Shown here piece by piece: positions 39,701 through 51,894 of a stretch of DNA of 64,000 bases. The DNA is taken from positions 78,188,905 through 78,252,904 of the forward strand of contig JAPFBE010000002.1 in assembly GCA_034336665.1 (NCBI GenBank), in the 5' to 3' direction. The notes beneath the pieces were generated by a model. It was not told where the DNA came from, did no database searches, and was given only the letters and a program-made list of their open reading frames with translations. Each line of letters opens with the position of its first letter. Positions within the stretch are counted from its first letter, which is position 1. The translations under genes and the position numbers were made by a program. The DNA is from Luscinia megarhynchos. Lineage: Eukaryota > Chordata > Aves > Passeriformes > Turdidae.

Positions 39701-40935
39701 TTGAAATGAAAACTGGTAGACCATTTAAAACAAAGTTATTTTCAATGTAATTAAGAAAAAAAAAATCTCCATTTTCAATTACTCTCTGATAAAGCTAAAA
39801 GGTTTACTTTTATATGTGTGTGTGTGTGTGTGTACATGAAACTCCAGCATGTCATTGGATGTAGGGATGAGTTTATTGCAGTTCATGTTACTGTATAGCA
39901 AGACCACCTCCACATGTGCTCTGAGTGAGATATTGGATGGATTTTTTAGGAAATTCAAAGCAGCAACAAAGGCCTATTTTGCTTAGTTCACTACTGTTAG
40001 TCTGAGGTGGTTTGAGGTTTTATATTGGGCTCATAAAGGTGGTCATGTTTATTAAAGGAAAAGGACCAAATTCCTGCTTTTTGCAGGTTTAGTGCAAAAA
40101 GCTGGGAACTGTTCATAACCATTTCTCTGCAGGAAAATTAAGCCTGTTGCAGAGAACTCCAGGTGAGCTGCCCTGTGAATGTGCACTGCTGTGCAGAGAC
40201 ACCAGCTCACCCATCAGCCCACAGCCAGCACACACTGTGCCTGGACGGCTCCCGGAGCAGGACCAACCTCCCCATCCCTGGCTGCGCCTCCAGCTCCAAG
40301 GGCAGCACACAGCCCTGCTGTCTCTTGTGCCCACAGCATACTTATGCCCTGGTACAAGGTAAGCTATAGACTAAGAAGGTATTGACAGCTCCAAGCTAAG
40401 TCTCAACTTTTCTTTTGTTATCTCAGTCCTTTACTTCCGATCGCTTTGTGTTTGAGCTTGTGCCTGTCAGGCTGGCTTACTTGTCTTCTTCTGTATCAAA
40501 ATGAAAGCATGGCTAGTTTAAAAGGGCTGACAACCAAATCCTCTAGTCCAAGTGAAAGAAAGCAAAACAAAACAAAAATTCTATGTCAGCATAATCATCC
40601 CTCTACAGCACAAGAAAGAAAAAAAAGTCAGCAATCTGCAGATTTTTAAATTATTTTTATTGATTCTCATTGATGTCCTTGCTGAAATATGAACAAAAGA
40701 TTGAGTCATTTACTGAGGTCTATTCAATAGTTTTCTGATAGCTTAACCAATAATAACTGTATAAAAAACTCAGCTGGGAGGAGGCAGAGATCCTAAAGGT
40801 GTCTTTATAATAAGGGAAGAGTTCACAGAGCTGCCACAGGGCAGTATACTCACCCTTTAATACAGCAGATGCAGTTCTGCATGGAGGTTGAAGGGTAGAG
40901 GACCAGCATGGGCATTAACTCTGCTGGTTCTGCCC
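36787..40935. other. Intergenic, no gene recognised
   Basis: Mostly AT-rich sequence. The part at about 37.3-38.9 kb is especially AT-rich with many TTAAT/ATTAA words. A GC-richer patch lies at 40140-40360. A (TG)9 microsatellite sits at 39815-39832. Open frames are short and overlap on both strands. I see no exon. Confidence 0.6.
39815..39832. repeat. (TG)9 microsatellite
   Basis: Nine uninterrupted TG units, preceded by 'tata' and followed by 'taca'. Confidence 0.95.
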
Positions 40936-41978
40936 TGCTATGGTGTATTTGGTTTGCATGGCCAAGCTTTGGTAGCCAGGGACCTACAGGGGCAGTTTCT
41001 GTTCGTCCATCAGAGCCAATCCATGGCAGCTCCAAAGATGCAAGAGCCACTGGTAGAGGCTGGGTCAATTAGAAGTGGTGGTAATGCCTCTGCAATAACA
41101 TATTTAAGGAGAAAAAATACCCAAGTTATTGCCTGGTTGTAATTGAGGCCAGAGAAGAGCAGGTGAGAACATGTGAGAGGAACAACTCTGCTGCCACCGA
41201 GGTCATAAAAAAGGAGGGGGAGGAGACGCTCCAGGCATTGGAGCTGGGATTCCCCTGCAGACCGTGGTGAAGATGAAGCTGTGCCCCTGCAGCCCCGGGA
41301 GATCCGTGGGGGTGCAGACATTCACCTGGAACCCATGAAGAAGACCCACTCCAGAGAGGGTGGATGCCTGGAGGAGGCTGTGACCCTGCGGGAGCGTGGA
41401 GAGAGGAGCCCACACTGGAGCAGGCTGTCCTTGAAGGACTGCAGCCCGTGGGAGAGTGACCCACACTGCAGCAGTTTGAGGGGGACTGTTGCCCATGGGA
41501 TGGACTCACACTGCAGCAGCTTGCAGGGAGCTGTTGTTTGTGAGATGGAGCCACATTAGAGAAGTTCACAGGGAACTGTCTCCCATGGAAGAGACTGCAT
41601 TGAGGAGCAGGGGAAGGGCTCCTCTCCCTGAGCAGCAGGAGAAACCACAGGTGATGAACTGACCATAACCCCCATTCCCTGTCTCCCTGCACTGCTGTGG
41701 GGAGGAGACAGAGCTGGTAAAGAGGGAGGAGGGGAGGGGAAGGTGGTTTTAAGGTCTTCTTTTACTTCTCATTATCCCGCTCTGGTTTTGTTAGTAATAA
41801 ATTCAATCAATATCTCTAATTCCAGTCTGGTTTTGGTATTTAGTGAGTGATCTCTTCTAGTCCTTATCTCAGCTCATGAATCCTTTGTTATATTTGCTCT
41901 TCCCTGTCCAGCTGTGGAGAGGAGTGATAGAGAGGCTTTGGTGGGTGTCTGGAGTCTGGCCAGCTTCAACCCACTACA
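40936..41978 (+). mobile_element. Solo LTR of an avian ERVL-like endogenous retrovirus
   Basis: About 1.04 kb match a common bird LTR. It begins near 'tgctatggtgtatttggttt' and has a TATA-like TATTTAAG at 41101-41108. A middle section holds imperfect repeats of the 'cacactgcagcag' kind. A purine-rich stretch 'ggaggaggggaggggaagg' follows, then an AATAAA polyadenylation signal at 41796-41801. It closes with 'gtgatagagaggctttggtg' and '...caacccactaca'. No internal retroviral genes flank it, so it is a solo LTR. No clear target-site duplication is visible at these edges. A minus-strand frame of 188 codons inside it is a by-product of the GC-rich repeats. Confidence 0.8.
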
Positions 41979-44900
41979 TAAGGGAAAGGCAGATATGGAA
42001 ATTTATTGTAGTTAGTAGTAAGTTATGATTTGACTAGCACAAGGAACTTATTTGTTGAATTATCTTTAAATCATCACATTTCAGAGTATGAACCACACTT
42101 TAAATATGGGAAATGTTATTTGTTGTATATGTATTATGTTATTAAGTGTAATTAAAGTTGAAAGCCATGAACCACACTCAAAGCTACTGCAAGGCTATAG
42201 AACATTTCTGTGGCCAACAAAGTAAAGTTCCATATGCTGGAGAAGTCAGCAGGCAAGAAGCAATACTTAGTAGCCTAAACTACAGTATGCTGTGGGCCAG
42301 TATCTGTGCAAATATTTCAAAAATGAGTAATGAATAACTATTCTATTCTGAGAAACAAGTATGTGACTGCTAACATCCTCATTTCTAGATATGCAAACTG
42401 CCAAAAACTAAATCTAAACTTTGGAGAACAAAACCTCTCTTTTTATTGGTGCAAAATTCTACAGTGCCCTGTTTGAAGCATCTCAAAGATATCGTATCTA
42501 GCTAAAGTATTTCACCTCTTGACTTTTCTAGAAGCCTTGCTGTGATTTTTTCAGGCACTAAGTCACACAGAATATTCTATGTTTCCTTTGTACTCTCAGA
42601 AGTAGACAACAAAAGCTTTTTTCCCTTTATGCTATGTTTTATTCATAACCATTGAAGAGAAAAATCGAAACTCTGGTGTGAGTCACTCTTTAGACTTTTC
42701 TATTAGAAAATTGAATCAGAACTGTAAATGGTTTCAGACACAGATAACCAGGACCAGCACTGGAAACAGAGCAAAAAACTAATGCAGACCTGGAAATGGC
42801 AGTTCCAGTGCAATGTTTTAAAATGCAACTGAAACGAGACCTGATTTGCACCAGAATTACCACAAGAATCATTCACTAGTAAAAGAAGTGCTATCTCTGA
42901 GACAAAAAATAATAACTGCAGTCTTCATTGGACTCCAGAAGAGAAGTGTTTTACCACATGCATCCTCCTGCCACAGCTCTGCACTCTGAGCACCCTCAAG
43001 GGACCCAACTCTCCCCAGAAACGTCACCATGGGCAAGAGAGGTGCAAACACAATCCACGGTGGTTCTCCCTCAACCAGAGGCATCTCATCTAATGCTCTG
43101 GGATGTTTCTCAGCTGAAAGAGAGTTTCTCCATCTCTGTTGGAACAATCCCCTTTTTTCACCTGCATAGCACGGAAATGACACCAGAGCCTGATTCTGTT
43201 ACACTGATACATTTCTGGTACCTCACACTTGGTAAAAACGCCCTCTAGGCTAGAGGAGATACAGCCAATGTTCCCAGCCAACAACACAGAGCTTGCATTA
43301 GCAGAATGTACTGAACTGTGGCTGGATTCAGCCTTCTACATTCGTAGGTAGTTATGAGGAATAAATCACACATTGGAGAAGCTCAACAATTTCATCAGTT
43401 TATATCTGGAGCCAGGTTGTCCTCCAGGTATGTGGAGCACAAAACTTAGGCTTGCTCTAAGGAAAGAACCAAAGAGACAAAACAGGCTCTCTAAAGAAGT
43501 TGCTACCTGGCCTGTTTCCATTCCTCTAGCTCTGCACAAATTGAACTAATGAAATTTTGCAAAGAAATTGTGCAATTTTTCGAGGCAGGGGGGAGGGAAA
43601 TAAAAGGAAGAGGAAGGGATCCTGTGGGCTACAAAGTTCGAACAGCTTCTGTGGAGATAGATCACTGACTGAAAAAAATGTAGTAGTTATGTGATTTAGT
43701 CAATTCATCACCATTTAGATTACACTACATTGGTATAAGCTTTTGAGAACATACCAGGGCCATGATATGGAGGGCTATAGAAAAATCTATGCTGTGTAAA
43801 CCTATGTAAATAAAAGTGAAATGCATTTAAAATAAATATTTTACTTGCAATACTTATTTCTTTCTTTTGACTGTATTAAGCAACACTTGTGAATTTATTA
43901 GTGGTTGTTTTTTTCCAAAAGGAAGGGCACCACCCCCAGTTCTCTACCATGTATGGACAGAGCTAAAAAACCATTCACATTCCTTTAAATACCACAAAAC
44001 AAAACAGATAAAAAACCCCAATGAGCTCATATTTATATAAATATTATTACATTTGTGTCATGTACTTTTTATATCTGATGAACTGTAGCCTTAGAATGTT
44101 AATAAAAACCATAACGTTTGCATCCATAGTTCATAGTTTTAAAAACTTACAATTGATAACAGGAGTCCAATGCATTTTTGAAGCATTATTTATCCACTTA
44201 AAAAGTGGGGGTGAGAAGAAAGCAAGGGAAGCATCAGGGGCCTGATCCTGCTCCCATCAAAGTAGGAAGTTTTCCTCTTGTCTGCAAGATGCTGGATTGT
44301 GCCTTTGGTTTTGCTGGCAGACCTGTATGTGACTTTTTGTTTCTCTCATGGCTAAAACACAGTCATTTGCTGCCCTCTAGAAGCAGACTGGCACATACAC
44401 TTTAGTTTACTTCAATACAGTCCTTCTCACTGTAATTTTAAAAACACACCAAACAACAATGCCAAGCAATATCAAAGGAGAATTTTGAAGTATTCTCTGA
44501 ATTCAGTTATTTGATAACATCACCGGTTACTCTGTTTGAAACATGTAACAATGTCATGTATTGCTCCTGGGATTATCAAACTTTCAAGAAGGAAATTCAT
44601 TCAGATTATTACTTCATTCTGCTTAATAAAACTGAAAATTAACAGAATAGAATCATGAGTGTTTTATTTAAAGCCCAATTCTCATCACACTGATATAGGA
44701 CACTGAGAGGAATGGGAGATTCATCAGGTTAGGACGAAAGAACCACAAAATAAGTCAGTGAGTTTTAACTGATAGTTAAATCTTTTATTGCCTCCAAAAG
44801 GAGTAGCAATCTCATCTATTAATAAATGATTGTTTATCAAGTGCTTAGAAATTTTTTTCAATTTCATTTTGGTTTTATTAGTAGGAGGAAAAAAGGCTAA

Positions 44901-45462
44901 AAACTACTTGGGAAGTGCCTGATTTCCACAAACTCCCCAATGAATGAGAATTAGAAATGAAATTTATTTTAAATTTTAAAAAGAAGAAGAAAAAGATAAC
45001 CTGCAAACCTTCTAACTTCAGCTCCAAGAGGTCAAAGAATCCAAGCATGAAAGCAATGAACAAATTGCACTCAAATGTAAAGATACCATTCAATCAGCAT
45101 TGTGTAATGCAATTAGATTATAAATTACAAGTATATGGTTTTCTAAGATTTTTATTTATTCATTTATTCACTATTTTGCTTCCATCACAAGTGGATTTTA
45201 TGTGTGAAATATGTAAAACTAGAAATATTGTTCTAGTATGAGTTTACAAACAGCCAAATCCCATCAAGTTATATCTCGCACCATTCTCATTGCTATATTA
45301 TGTTCCCTGAAGTAACAAAGGACTTGCAGACCAAGTCTTGAACAGCTGAAGAATTCTTGATTCTCCTTAAACCTGACTATCAGAAAAATTGTCCACTTAA
45401 GGATATATACACTAACCAACCAAAAATCAATTCATAATTAGCAGCCTTTTAAAAAAATTAGT
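41979..45462. other. Intergenic, no gene recognised
   Basis: AT-rich sequence with no exon, RNA gene or named repeat. Frames of just over 100 codons at 42869-43248 overlap on opposite strands and resemble nothing known to me. Confidence 0.6.
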
Positions 45463-45533
45463 CTTAGAATCACCAAACTGTTTACATTGGAAAAGACTTT
45501 TCCAACCTGTCAAGTCCAACCATCAACCCTGTG
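45463..45533 (-). repeat. CR1 LINE 3'-tail fragment, antisense
   Basis: About 70 bp match the reverse complement of a CR1 3' end: 'ttagaatcaccaaactgttt', 'ttggaaaagacttttccaac' and 'caagtccaaccatcaaccct'. It is the same subfamily type as the tail at 61840. Severe 5' truncation leaves only the tail. Confidence 0.7.
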
Positions 45534-46651
45534 CTTTTCTTTGACAACAAATACAAGCAGGACAGGCTTGCAAATTTAAATCTGAAGTTAGGTACTCATA
45601 AGATTCAAACTGAATGCAACTGTTGTGCTATATGTCATTTCAGAGACAAAGATCTTCAAATTAAGATTCTGGCAGGTGAAATATATTTCTGATGTCTCAT
45701 TTAAATGTCAAAATTTAGGTAAAGTGAATCTGTAGTTGCTTATATCTCCTAATAAACATTCTTTAGTAATGCAAATTTTTCACACTTTCCTGAATAAGTC
45801 TGAATATTTTTCCTTTGAAGTGTAAATCAAAGATTCAAGAAGTCTTTTTAAGTACAATCTCCCCTTAACCAGATCTATGCCATTTTTGCTTCTAATTGAC
45901 TCTTTAGACTAATTGTCTAAAATCAAACATTATTTTAAACTCAGATAAGGAAAGCATCAGGGCCAAGACCAAGGGTCCAAAAGCTTAAGCATTTTTCCTG
46001 TGAATAAAAAATAGTTGAACAGTTTCGCAAGGAACGGCAGTGGGATAGAGTTTAATCACTTTGATTATTTGAGTCAGCTGCAAGGTCAATAACTGTGTAT
46101 GATCCCATACTAAAATACAAACAGAAGGTGGGTCATGCATGTCAGGCCCTGACCAATCCAGACCAGTGTAAGGTTACCTCTTTTTAAACACCTTTAAGGA
46201 GTGAATGTCAAGCCAGGTACTCCCAAAGTTTTCTCAGATTGCTGGCTGTGGGTTTTCAGCTAAATAAAGTATGGTGTGGATGCCACCAAGTGGTAGCTGT
46301 TACCACATACCAGTGTCTTCAGCATGGCCTCACTCTCACACTAACACTTCAGTTGTAGAAAATATTCCTGGTACAGACATTTACCAGAAATGTAATATTA
46401 CTATTGCAAAAAGAGGAAAAGAATTCTCTATGGAAAAAAAATTGATTCCTACTGCTAGTGACAGAACTGTCGAGGACGTAAATGAAACTGATACCAACTT
46501 CCTTTTCAAATTTTATAAAATACTTATAATCTTCTGAGAGCAAATTCAAGGCTGATTAAAAGACCAAATCTGCAGTTCAGATTCACAGGAAACCTGCAGA
46601 GAGATCTCAGGTGTACCTGGAAGAGACCCTGTGTGCATAACTGATTCTTTG

Positions 46652-46653
<2 letters not shown>

Positions 46654-46689
<36 letters not shown>
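46654..46689. repeat. (TA)18 microsatellite
   Basis: Eighteen uninterrupted TA units. The length is likely to vary between individuals. A perfect alternating AT tract of this size can extrude as a cruciform. Confidence 0.97.
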
Positions 46690-46692
<3 letters not shown>

Positions 46693-49600
46693 TGTTAAAT
46701 GCCATAGGGCCATGAGACAAATCCAAGTATTGCTTATCTGTCTTATCACTACCCTATTTTTGTCAGTTGCAAATTTTTTCTCTCTCAGACAAAGTATAAG
46801 CATAGTGCTGGGAACAATTTCCTCCAGGGAATGATCACAAAAGCCAATTGGCTGAAACTACTCTGGGTTTGCCATGCCCATTGCTCTGCGATTAACTCCC
46901 TGCGTTCTCCACCATCCTTCAACAATATTGCAGCAAGGTTTGCAAATATCTCATAACCACATCTCAGGACATATAGTTCCACGCCATAAGAGCACTCATG
47001 GGGGCTGTTTCATCCTTTTGCATTATTTCAGCTACAGTGGCTTGGCAAGAGGGCCACAGGATCCATTCAGGCACACAGCACAGAGGTGGGCAGCCTCTAC
47101 CCCTACTGAGGAATTACAGCAAGGGTATAAGACACCCCCTGCCACTTGTTGGGACTTCTGGGAAGAAGTTGCTTATGTGAGAAGCAATTTAGAAACATGC
47201 CCTGTCTATGATCTCATTCTTGGAGAGCATTAAAGACATCCTTCAGGAATTCTGCCATGACTACCAGCATAAGTCTTGGCAGAGAAGACATGAAGAATCT
47301 TTCATCAAAGGCATTTCACCTGGCACATGCTGGAGATACCTGGTTCAAATACATGACCTCCATCCATATGATCACTCTTCCAACCTCACTCATTTCAGTT
47401 GTGAAGGACCTAGGAGAAATTCCCTGCCTGCTGAATGAGGCAATCAAAGAACTCTGTACTCTCTGCTCTACTTTTCAGGCAGCCAAGTGACTTGCCACCA
47501 GTTTCGTAGTTTAACAAATACCAAATTGAAAGTGAATAATTCTGACTTGCTTGTACTCATTGAATCATACTCATTTCAATAATAAAGTATGTCTGTAAAA
47601 AAAACTATTTACTAATTAAAATTATGTACTATGTTAATAATAACAGTGTCTATTTAATTAATGTGTTTATTAACACAGTTTTCTGAAAACAAAAGGCAGA
47701 TTAGATTGCTTCTGGCACTAGCCTGAGGAGAATGGCAAAACAGCCTGGCTCCACTGCCTACCCTCATCAGTCAGAGCCCTGGAAAGCTGAGCAGGCTGTG
47801 ACAGTGCTACTGCCACTGGAGAAAGGACAGACACTGCTGCAGAGAGAGTAGCAGACCTGCTACCCAAAACTTCTTTTCCTCACCATCTATACACTAAGTT
47901 CAAATAAATACTTTGCTTTTTATTTAAGGTTTTCATGGAGATGTGTAGTAATAGTCACTTTCCAAAAGTCCCCTCTGCCCTGTCTTTCCAAGAACAGACA
48001 TAGATTGGCACAGGACTTTTATCTTCAGCAATGTTCACAATGTACCCACACAGCTCAGGAACCATGAGCAGGCTTCAGGTGAAGCATTCTGAGAGCCTAA
48101 TCTTGGATTTCTACAGTGCAACCAACAAAAACAGGAGCACCATTTGCTGATACTAATGAATAAGAGCATTCAGAATCACTAGTGTTTTCCAACTCCTTCT
48201 CTGGAATATGAATCAGTACTCACCAAACATTACTGAGTTCATGGTCTGCATCACAACAAATATGATTACCTGAAATAGAGCATCAAACATCATAAACCAG
48301 TGTCAACAAAGAACATCTCTATCTGTCCATACTTGAATGGTAGGTCTTAATGATAAACCACAAACAACATGGATTAGTCAGGCTGGGGAAGCAAGCCAAG
48401 GACTCAGGGTCCTACTATACAAGTGAGAGTTTGGGAAAAACAAGTCTGAAAGTTTACATGGTAGGAACAAAACCTTACTGTCTGACAAGTCACTGAAAAC
48501 AAGACACATAAAAAAACTTGTACAGCAGCATGTTCCAGACGTATTTTGCATTTCACCTTTGAACGCAGTTTGCATAAAGAGAAGCACAGGAGCAGAAATA
48601 TTTACACAGAGGTAAACAAGGAATCAAACAAAAGAACACCTCTGTGTTTATAAAAAAAAATAACACCTTAAAAACACGAGTGCCTGTGCTGAACAAAGAC
48701 CCTGCTAGCCCAGCATCCTGCCTCTGACAGAGGCTAAAGCTCTATTGCAGAAGAAAGAAAACAACAGGCAAATGCATAAATCATCAAGAGCCTGCTATGC
48801 TTTCACCAATACTGACAAAATGGATGACAGAAGGTTATATTGGCCTGTGGGTATTAGCCTGAGGAAACAATGTTTTACTCTTCTTCTAATTATGTTGACA
48901 ATTTTTTCTCTAACAAACTAACTGATTTTTAATTTAAATATCTGAAACTTGGTATTGGAGACTTGTGCATCAGAGAAGGATGTTTCTCAAAAGCTGCCTC
49001 TTGTTCCTGAGAAAACACAGAGCTAGGAATAAGAGGTGGTCTAGTTCCTGCATTAAGTAAGAGAGCTGCAAAACCAAAGAGGTGAAATAGCACAAAGAGG
49101 GAAATGGCTGCAGAAGGAGAAAACACTTGAAATTTCTAAATCTAAATAGTGCCCAATCTGCTAGGAGCTAAACTTCTCTGCTAAAATAATGATATTTGAC
49201 ATTCAAGATCTACAGTGATTGCCTTTCCATTCATATAAGACTTGATAGCATGGGTGAACAGGGAAATGAAATGTTTCATAAAAAGTTTAAAGATTGCAAA
49301 AAAAACATTCTAAAGTTATTAATGCACTGTGAGAAAAGAAGTAGCAACATGAATACATAGGCAGCTCATCAACTACATACAGACTTAATGAACTGCAGTG
49401 CATCTCTGGACCTGTATGGATCACTCTGCAAATGCTATACCATATAAATTAACATCAGTTAACAAAAAAGTTAACTGAACATTCTGTTGTTATTTTACAT
49501 ACATCTAGAACACACTCATTGATGAAATTACAACCCAGAAGTATGACCTTACCTTACTAATGGCTAAGGCATTCCCTAAATATGATGGAAGAAATTCTAT

Positions 49601-51719
49601 CCCAATTAGTGTTCCTGAAGTTTCCACAGACTTATGCATACCCTGCTTTTCTACACAGTAATGACAGGCAATTCTTCACTGCTGCTGAACACTGCTGGTG
49701 TTACATACTGTTGTTCAATAAACAAGTACAGGGAATTTACTCAAGCTGATTTAAGTCAGGAAGAGTCTGTTGCTTATCCTCTGGAGGAATATTGGAAAAC
49801 ACTGTCAACTGGATATTTCAGAGCTTTTTTATCTGCAGAATTTGTCATTTATAAGATGTCATCATCTTTAGTATGTTATTCTGGAAACTTACTTAGAGGT
49901 AATGAGCAGGAAATTTGGCATTACTTTCAACATAATTCTCCGTAATTATTTCTAAATCATAGTACAAAAATATTTTTCCACTCCATGATTTATGCAGCTT
50001 GTGCTTTTGTACACTCTGATGACTCAAAATTTCAACAGACCCTCATGACATTATTTTCAACTTTCTATGTGCAGCTGGAGCTGGTGGGCCATATATTCCA
50101 GGGGTATCTACAGCATCATATTAAGAACTATTAAGTCAAAGCATGTGTGAAATCAGCACATACAAATTAAGTTTTTTAATGTCTATGCCAAGTACCATAC
50201 TTCAGGACTGTAGTAGAATTAGTTTGCAGTAACTGACCTGTCATTTCTCTTTTATGTCTTACTCCAAGTACTTCTTGAACTTTAACAAGTAACTTTTCCT
50301 TATTTTCAGTCTTTTAGCCTCTCATTAAGGGGCAGTCTCTGCTTCTCATTGACCCATAATTTGAAGCAAACAGAATTTGTACTTTTTTTTTTTTACTGTT
50401 TGTATAGCACCTCATATAGCACCATTCTGCTGTTTATTAAGAATTTCTGGGTCTTCTGGAACTTGCTTTCCTTGACCATTTCTGGGTGATGAAGTTCAAA
50501 CATGCCCTAAGTAGCAGAATAGATGTTTTTAACTGTCAGAGCTCTTAAAATTTGTCAGTGAGAGGTCCTGCTGGAGTACAGGTCCTTGTGAAGAGACAAG
50601 ACTACCTCAGGAGACCAGGAGATTATCCAAAGAACATGTCAAGGGCAATGCCTTGTAATTAAGCACTTGAGAGCATGATGCTATCTGCACACAAAACAGT
50701 AGGGAAAAAATAAATTAACAGGATAAGCCTTGCTCTGGTATGTCAATTGTCTGCATATAGGATAAAGGGCTTAGGATGTAAATGGAGTTAGGTGAAGGAA
50801 GTAATAAAATGAAATGGTGTGTCTCAGAAAGTGTGCCACATAAACAACCTGCAGACAGCAGTAACTACATAACTGAAGGAGAATTTAGGGGAAAAGTCTC
50901 CCTCAAAAAGTCCATCCAGAGACAGATTGCACTGCACCCTGATAACATGCAGTGTGATGCAGTCAAGAGAGGGGTGATAGAGTTGTAATTCAGTGATAGT
51001 TGTGTGGAATGAATAAGATCCAAGAGTGGCAAACTTGGATCTTGTTACAGTGTGGGGAACTACAGGATTGCACAGTAATAATAGTGATGTCATTATTTGC
51101 CAGGTCATTTAGCTGATTTATTAGATTATCAATAGTGGGTAGATTCAACAATAAACATTGAAGCCTCTCCTCTCAGGCCTGCAGTTGAGAAATTAAGACT
51201 TCCAGGTAAGAGCTGCCCTCTCACCCTTGCATCCTCTGAAAGACATTATCCATTTAGACATACAAGTCTACCAAGTCCTTAATGGCTGCAAACCTTTGGA
51301 GTGAGTTTTACCACTGATCTCACAAACTTGCCTTAAGAAAAATTGGCAACATTTTGTTTTAGCACCTTGTTCGTTATTTTTGGCCATTGTTTGTAGTTGC
51401 AAATTAAAGTTTGTTAGGTGCATGAAGCTGTTGCCACATACTTCTGAGGCAGCATGCTCACAGTGGTCCAAGTCCTTAGCTCTCATGGACCACTGTAACA
51501 TCAGATGTATTTGTGTTGGGACGCAGCACAATTCCCACTCTCCTTCTTTAAGAGTCTTTTCTACTTTAGTCTCATATGGCATATGCAGGAACTCTGACAG
51601 GACCATGGTCACACAGTCCTGAAGCCACATTCCCAATACATTTAACACTACAGAGAGGGAATTAGGGGTTTTTTCATGTTTTTGGTTTGGTTTTGTTCTC
51701 TTTTTTTGAGATATTTCTT

Positions 51720-51766
51720 GGGATTTTTCCCATGGCTGTGATGGGATTTTTCCCCATGGCTGCCCA
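51720..51766. repeat. 23-bp near-tandem duplication
   Basis: Two adjacent units begin with 'gggatttttccc' and 'gggatttttcccc' (51720 and 51743), each followed by 'atggctg'. The palindrome-like GGGA-T-CCC core is only loosely like an NF-kB site, with one base too many, so I make no regulatory claim. Confidence 0.8.
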
Positions 51767-51803
51767 AGCTTGAGAGCTCTCCCTTAGATGAAGACAAATT
51801 GGC

Positions 51804-51876
51804 CTTTTTGAATTTGTTTTGTTTTGGTTTGGTTTGGGTTGGGGTTTTTTTGTTGGGTTTTGGTTTTTTTTTTTGG
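51804..51876 (+). repeat. G/T-only low-complexity tract
   Basis: A stretch of nearly pure T and G holds increasing G runs at 51826-51844 (GG, GG, GGG, GGGG separated by TTT, TTT, TT), then 'gttgggttttgg' and T runs. It resembles telomeric-type G/T repeats in composition but has no regular period. It lies just before the CR1 copy upstream of CIBAR1. Confidence 0.85.
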
Positions 51877-51894
51877 ATAATGGGAGAGGCTCGA

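Larger units (their letters stand above)
45534..51894. other. Intergenic, no gene recognised
   Basis: AT-rich sequence upstream of the CIBAR1 promoter. It contains a (TA)18 microsatellite (46654-46689), a 23-bp near-duplication (51720-51766) and a G/T-rich tract (51804-51876). A stretch near 48690-48760 faintly resembles the tail of an old amniote interspersed repeat, without enough evidence to name it. A 126-codon minus-strand frame at 51268-51648 faces away from CIBAR1 and has no recognisable domain. I do not call it a gene. Confidence 0.55.

Noticed and set aside
41126..41692. Minus-strand frame of 188 codons
   Set aside because: It lies wholly inside the solo LTR and is an antisense reading of GC-rich LTR repeats.
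46874..47490. Several overlapping plus-strand frames (up to 119 codons) considered as a retroviral or processed-pseudogene remnant
   Set aside because: No protein motif, poly-A tail or flanking duplication could be identified.
48690..48760. Faint similarity to the tail of an ancient amniote interspersed repeat ('cccagcatcctgcctctgac')
   Set aside because: Too short and too decayed to name without a library search.
51268..51648. Minus-strand frame of 126 codons about 1.5 kb upstream of CIBAR1, divergent orientation
   Set aside because: No recognisable family, and it lies outside the CpG-rich promoter. A divergent transcript is possible but not shown.
51720..51766. Paired GGGATTTTTCCC words as NF-kB sites
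   Set aside because: The spacing is one to two bases longer than the 10-bp consensus, and the words are simply the two copies of a local duplication.
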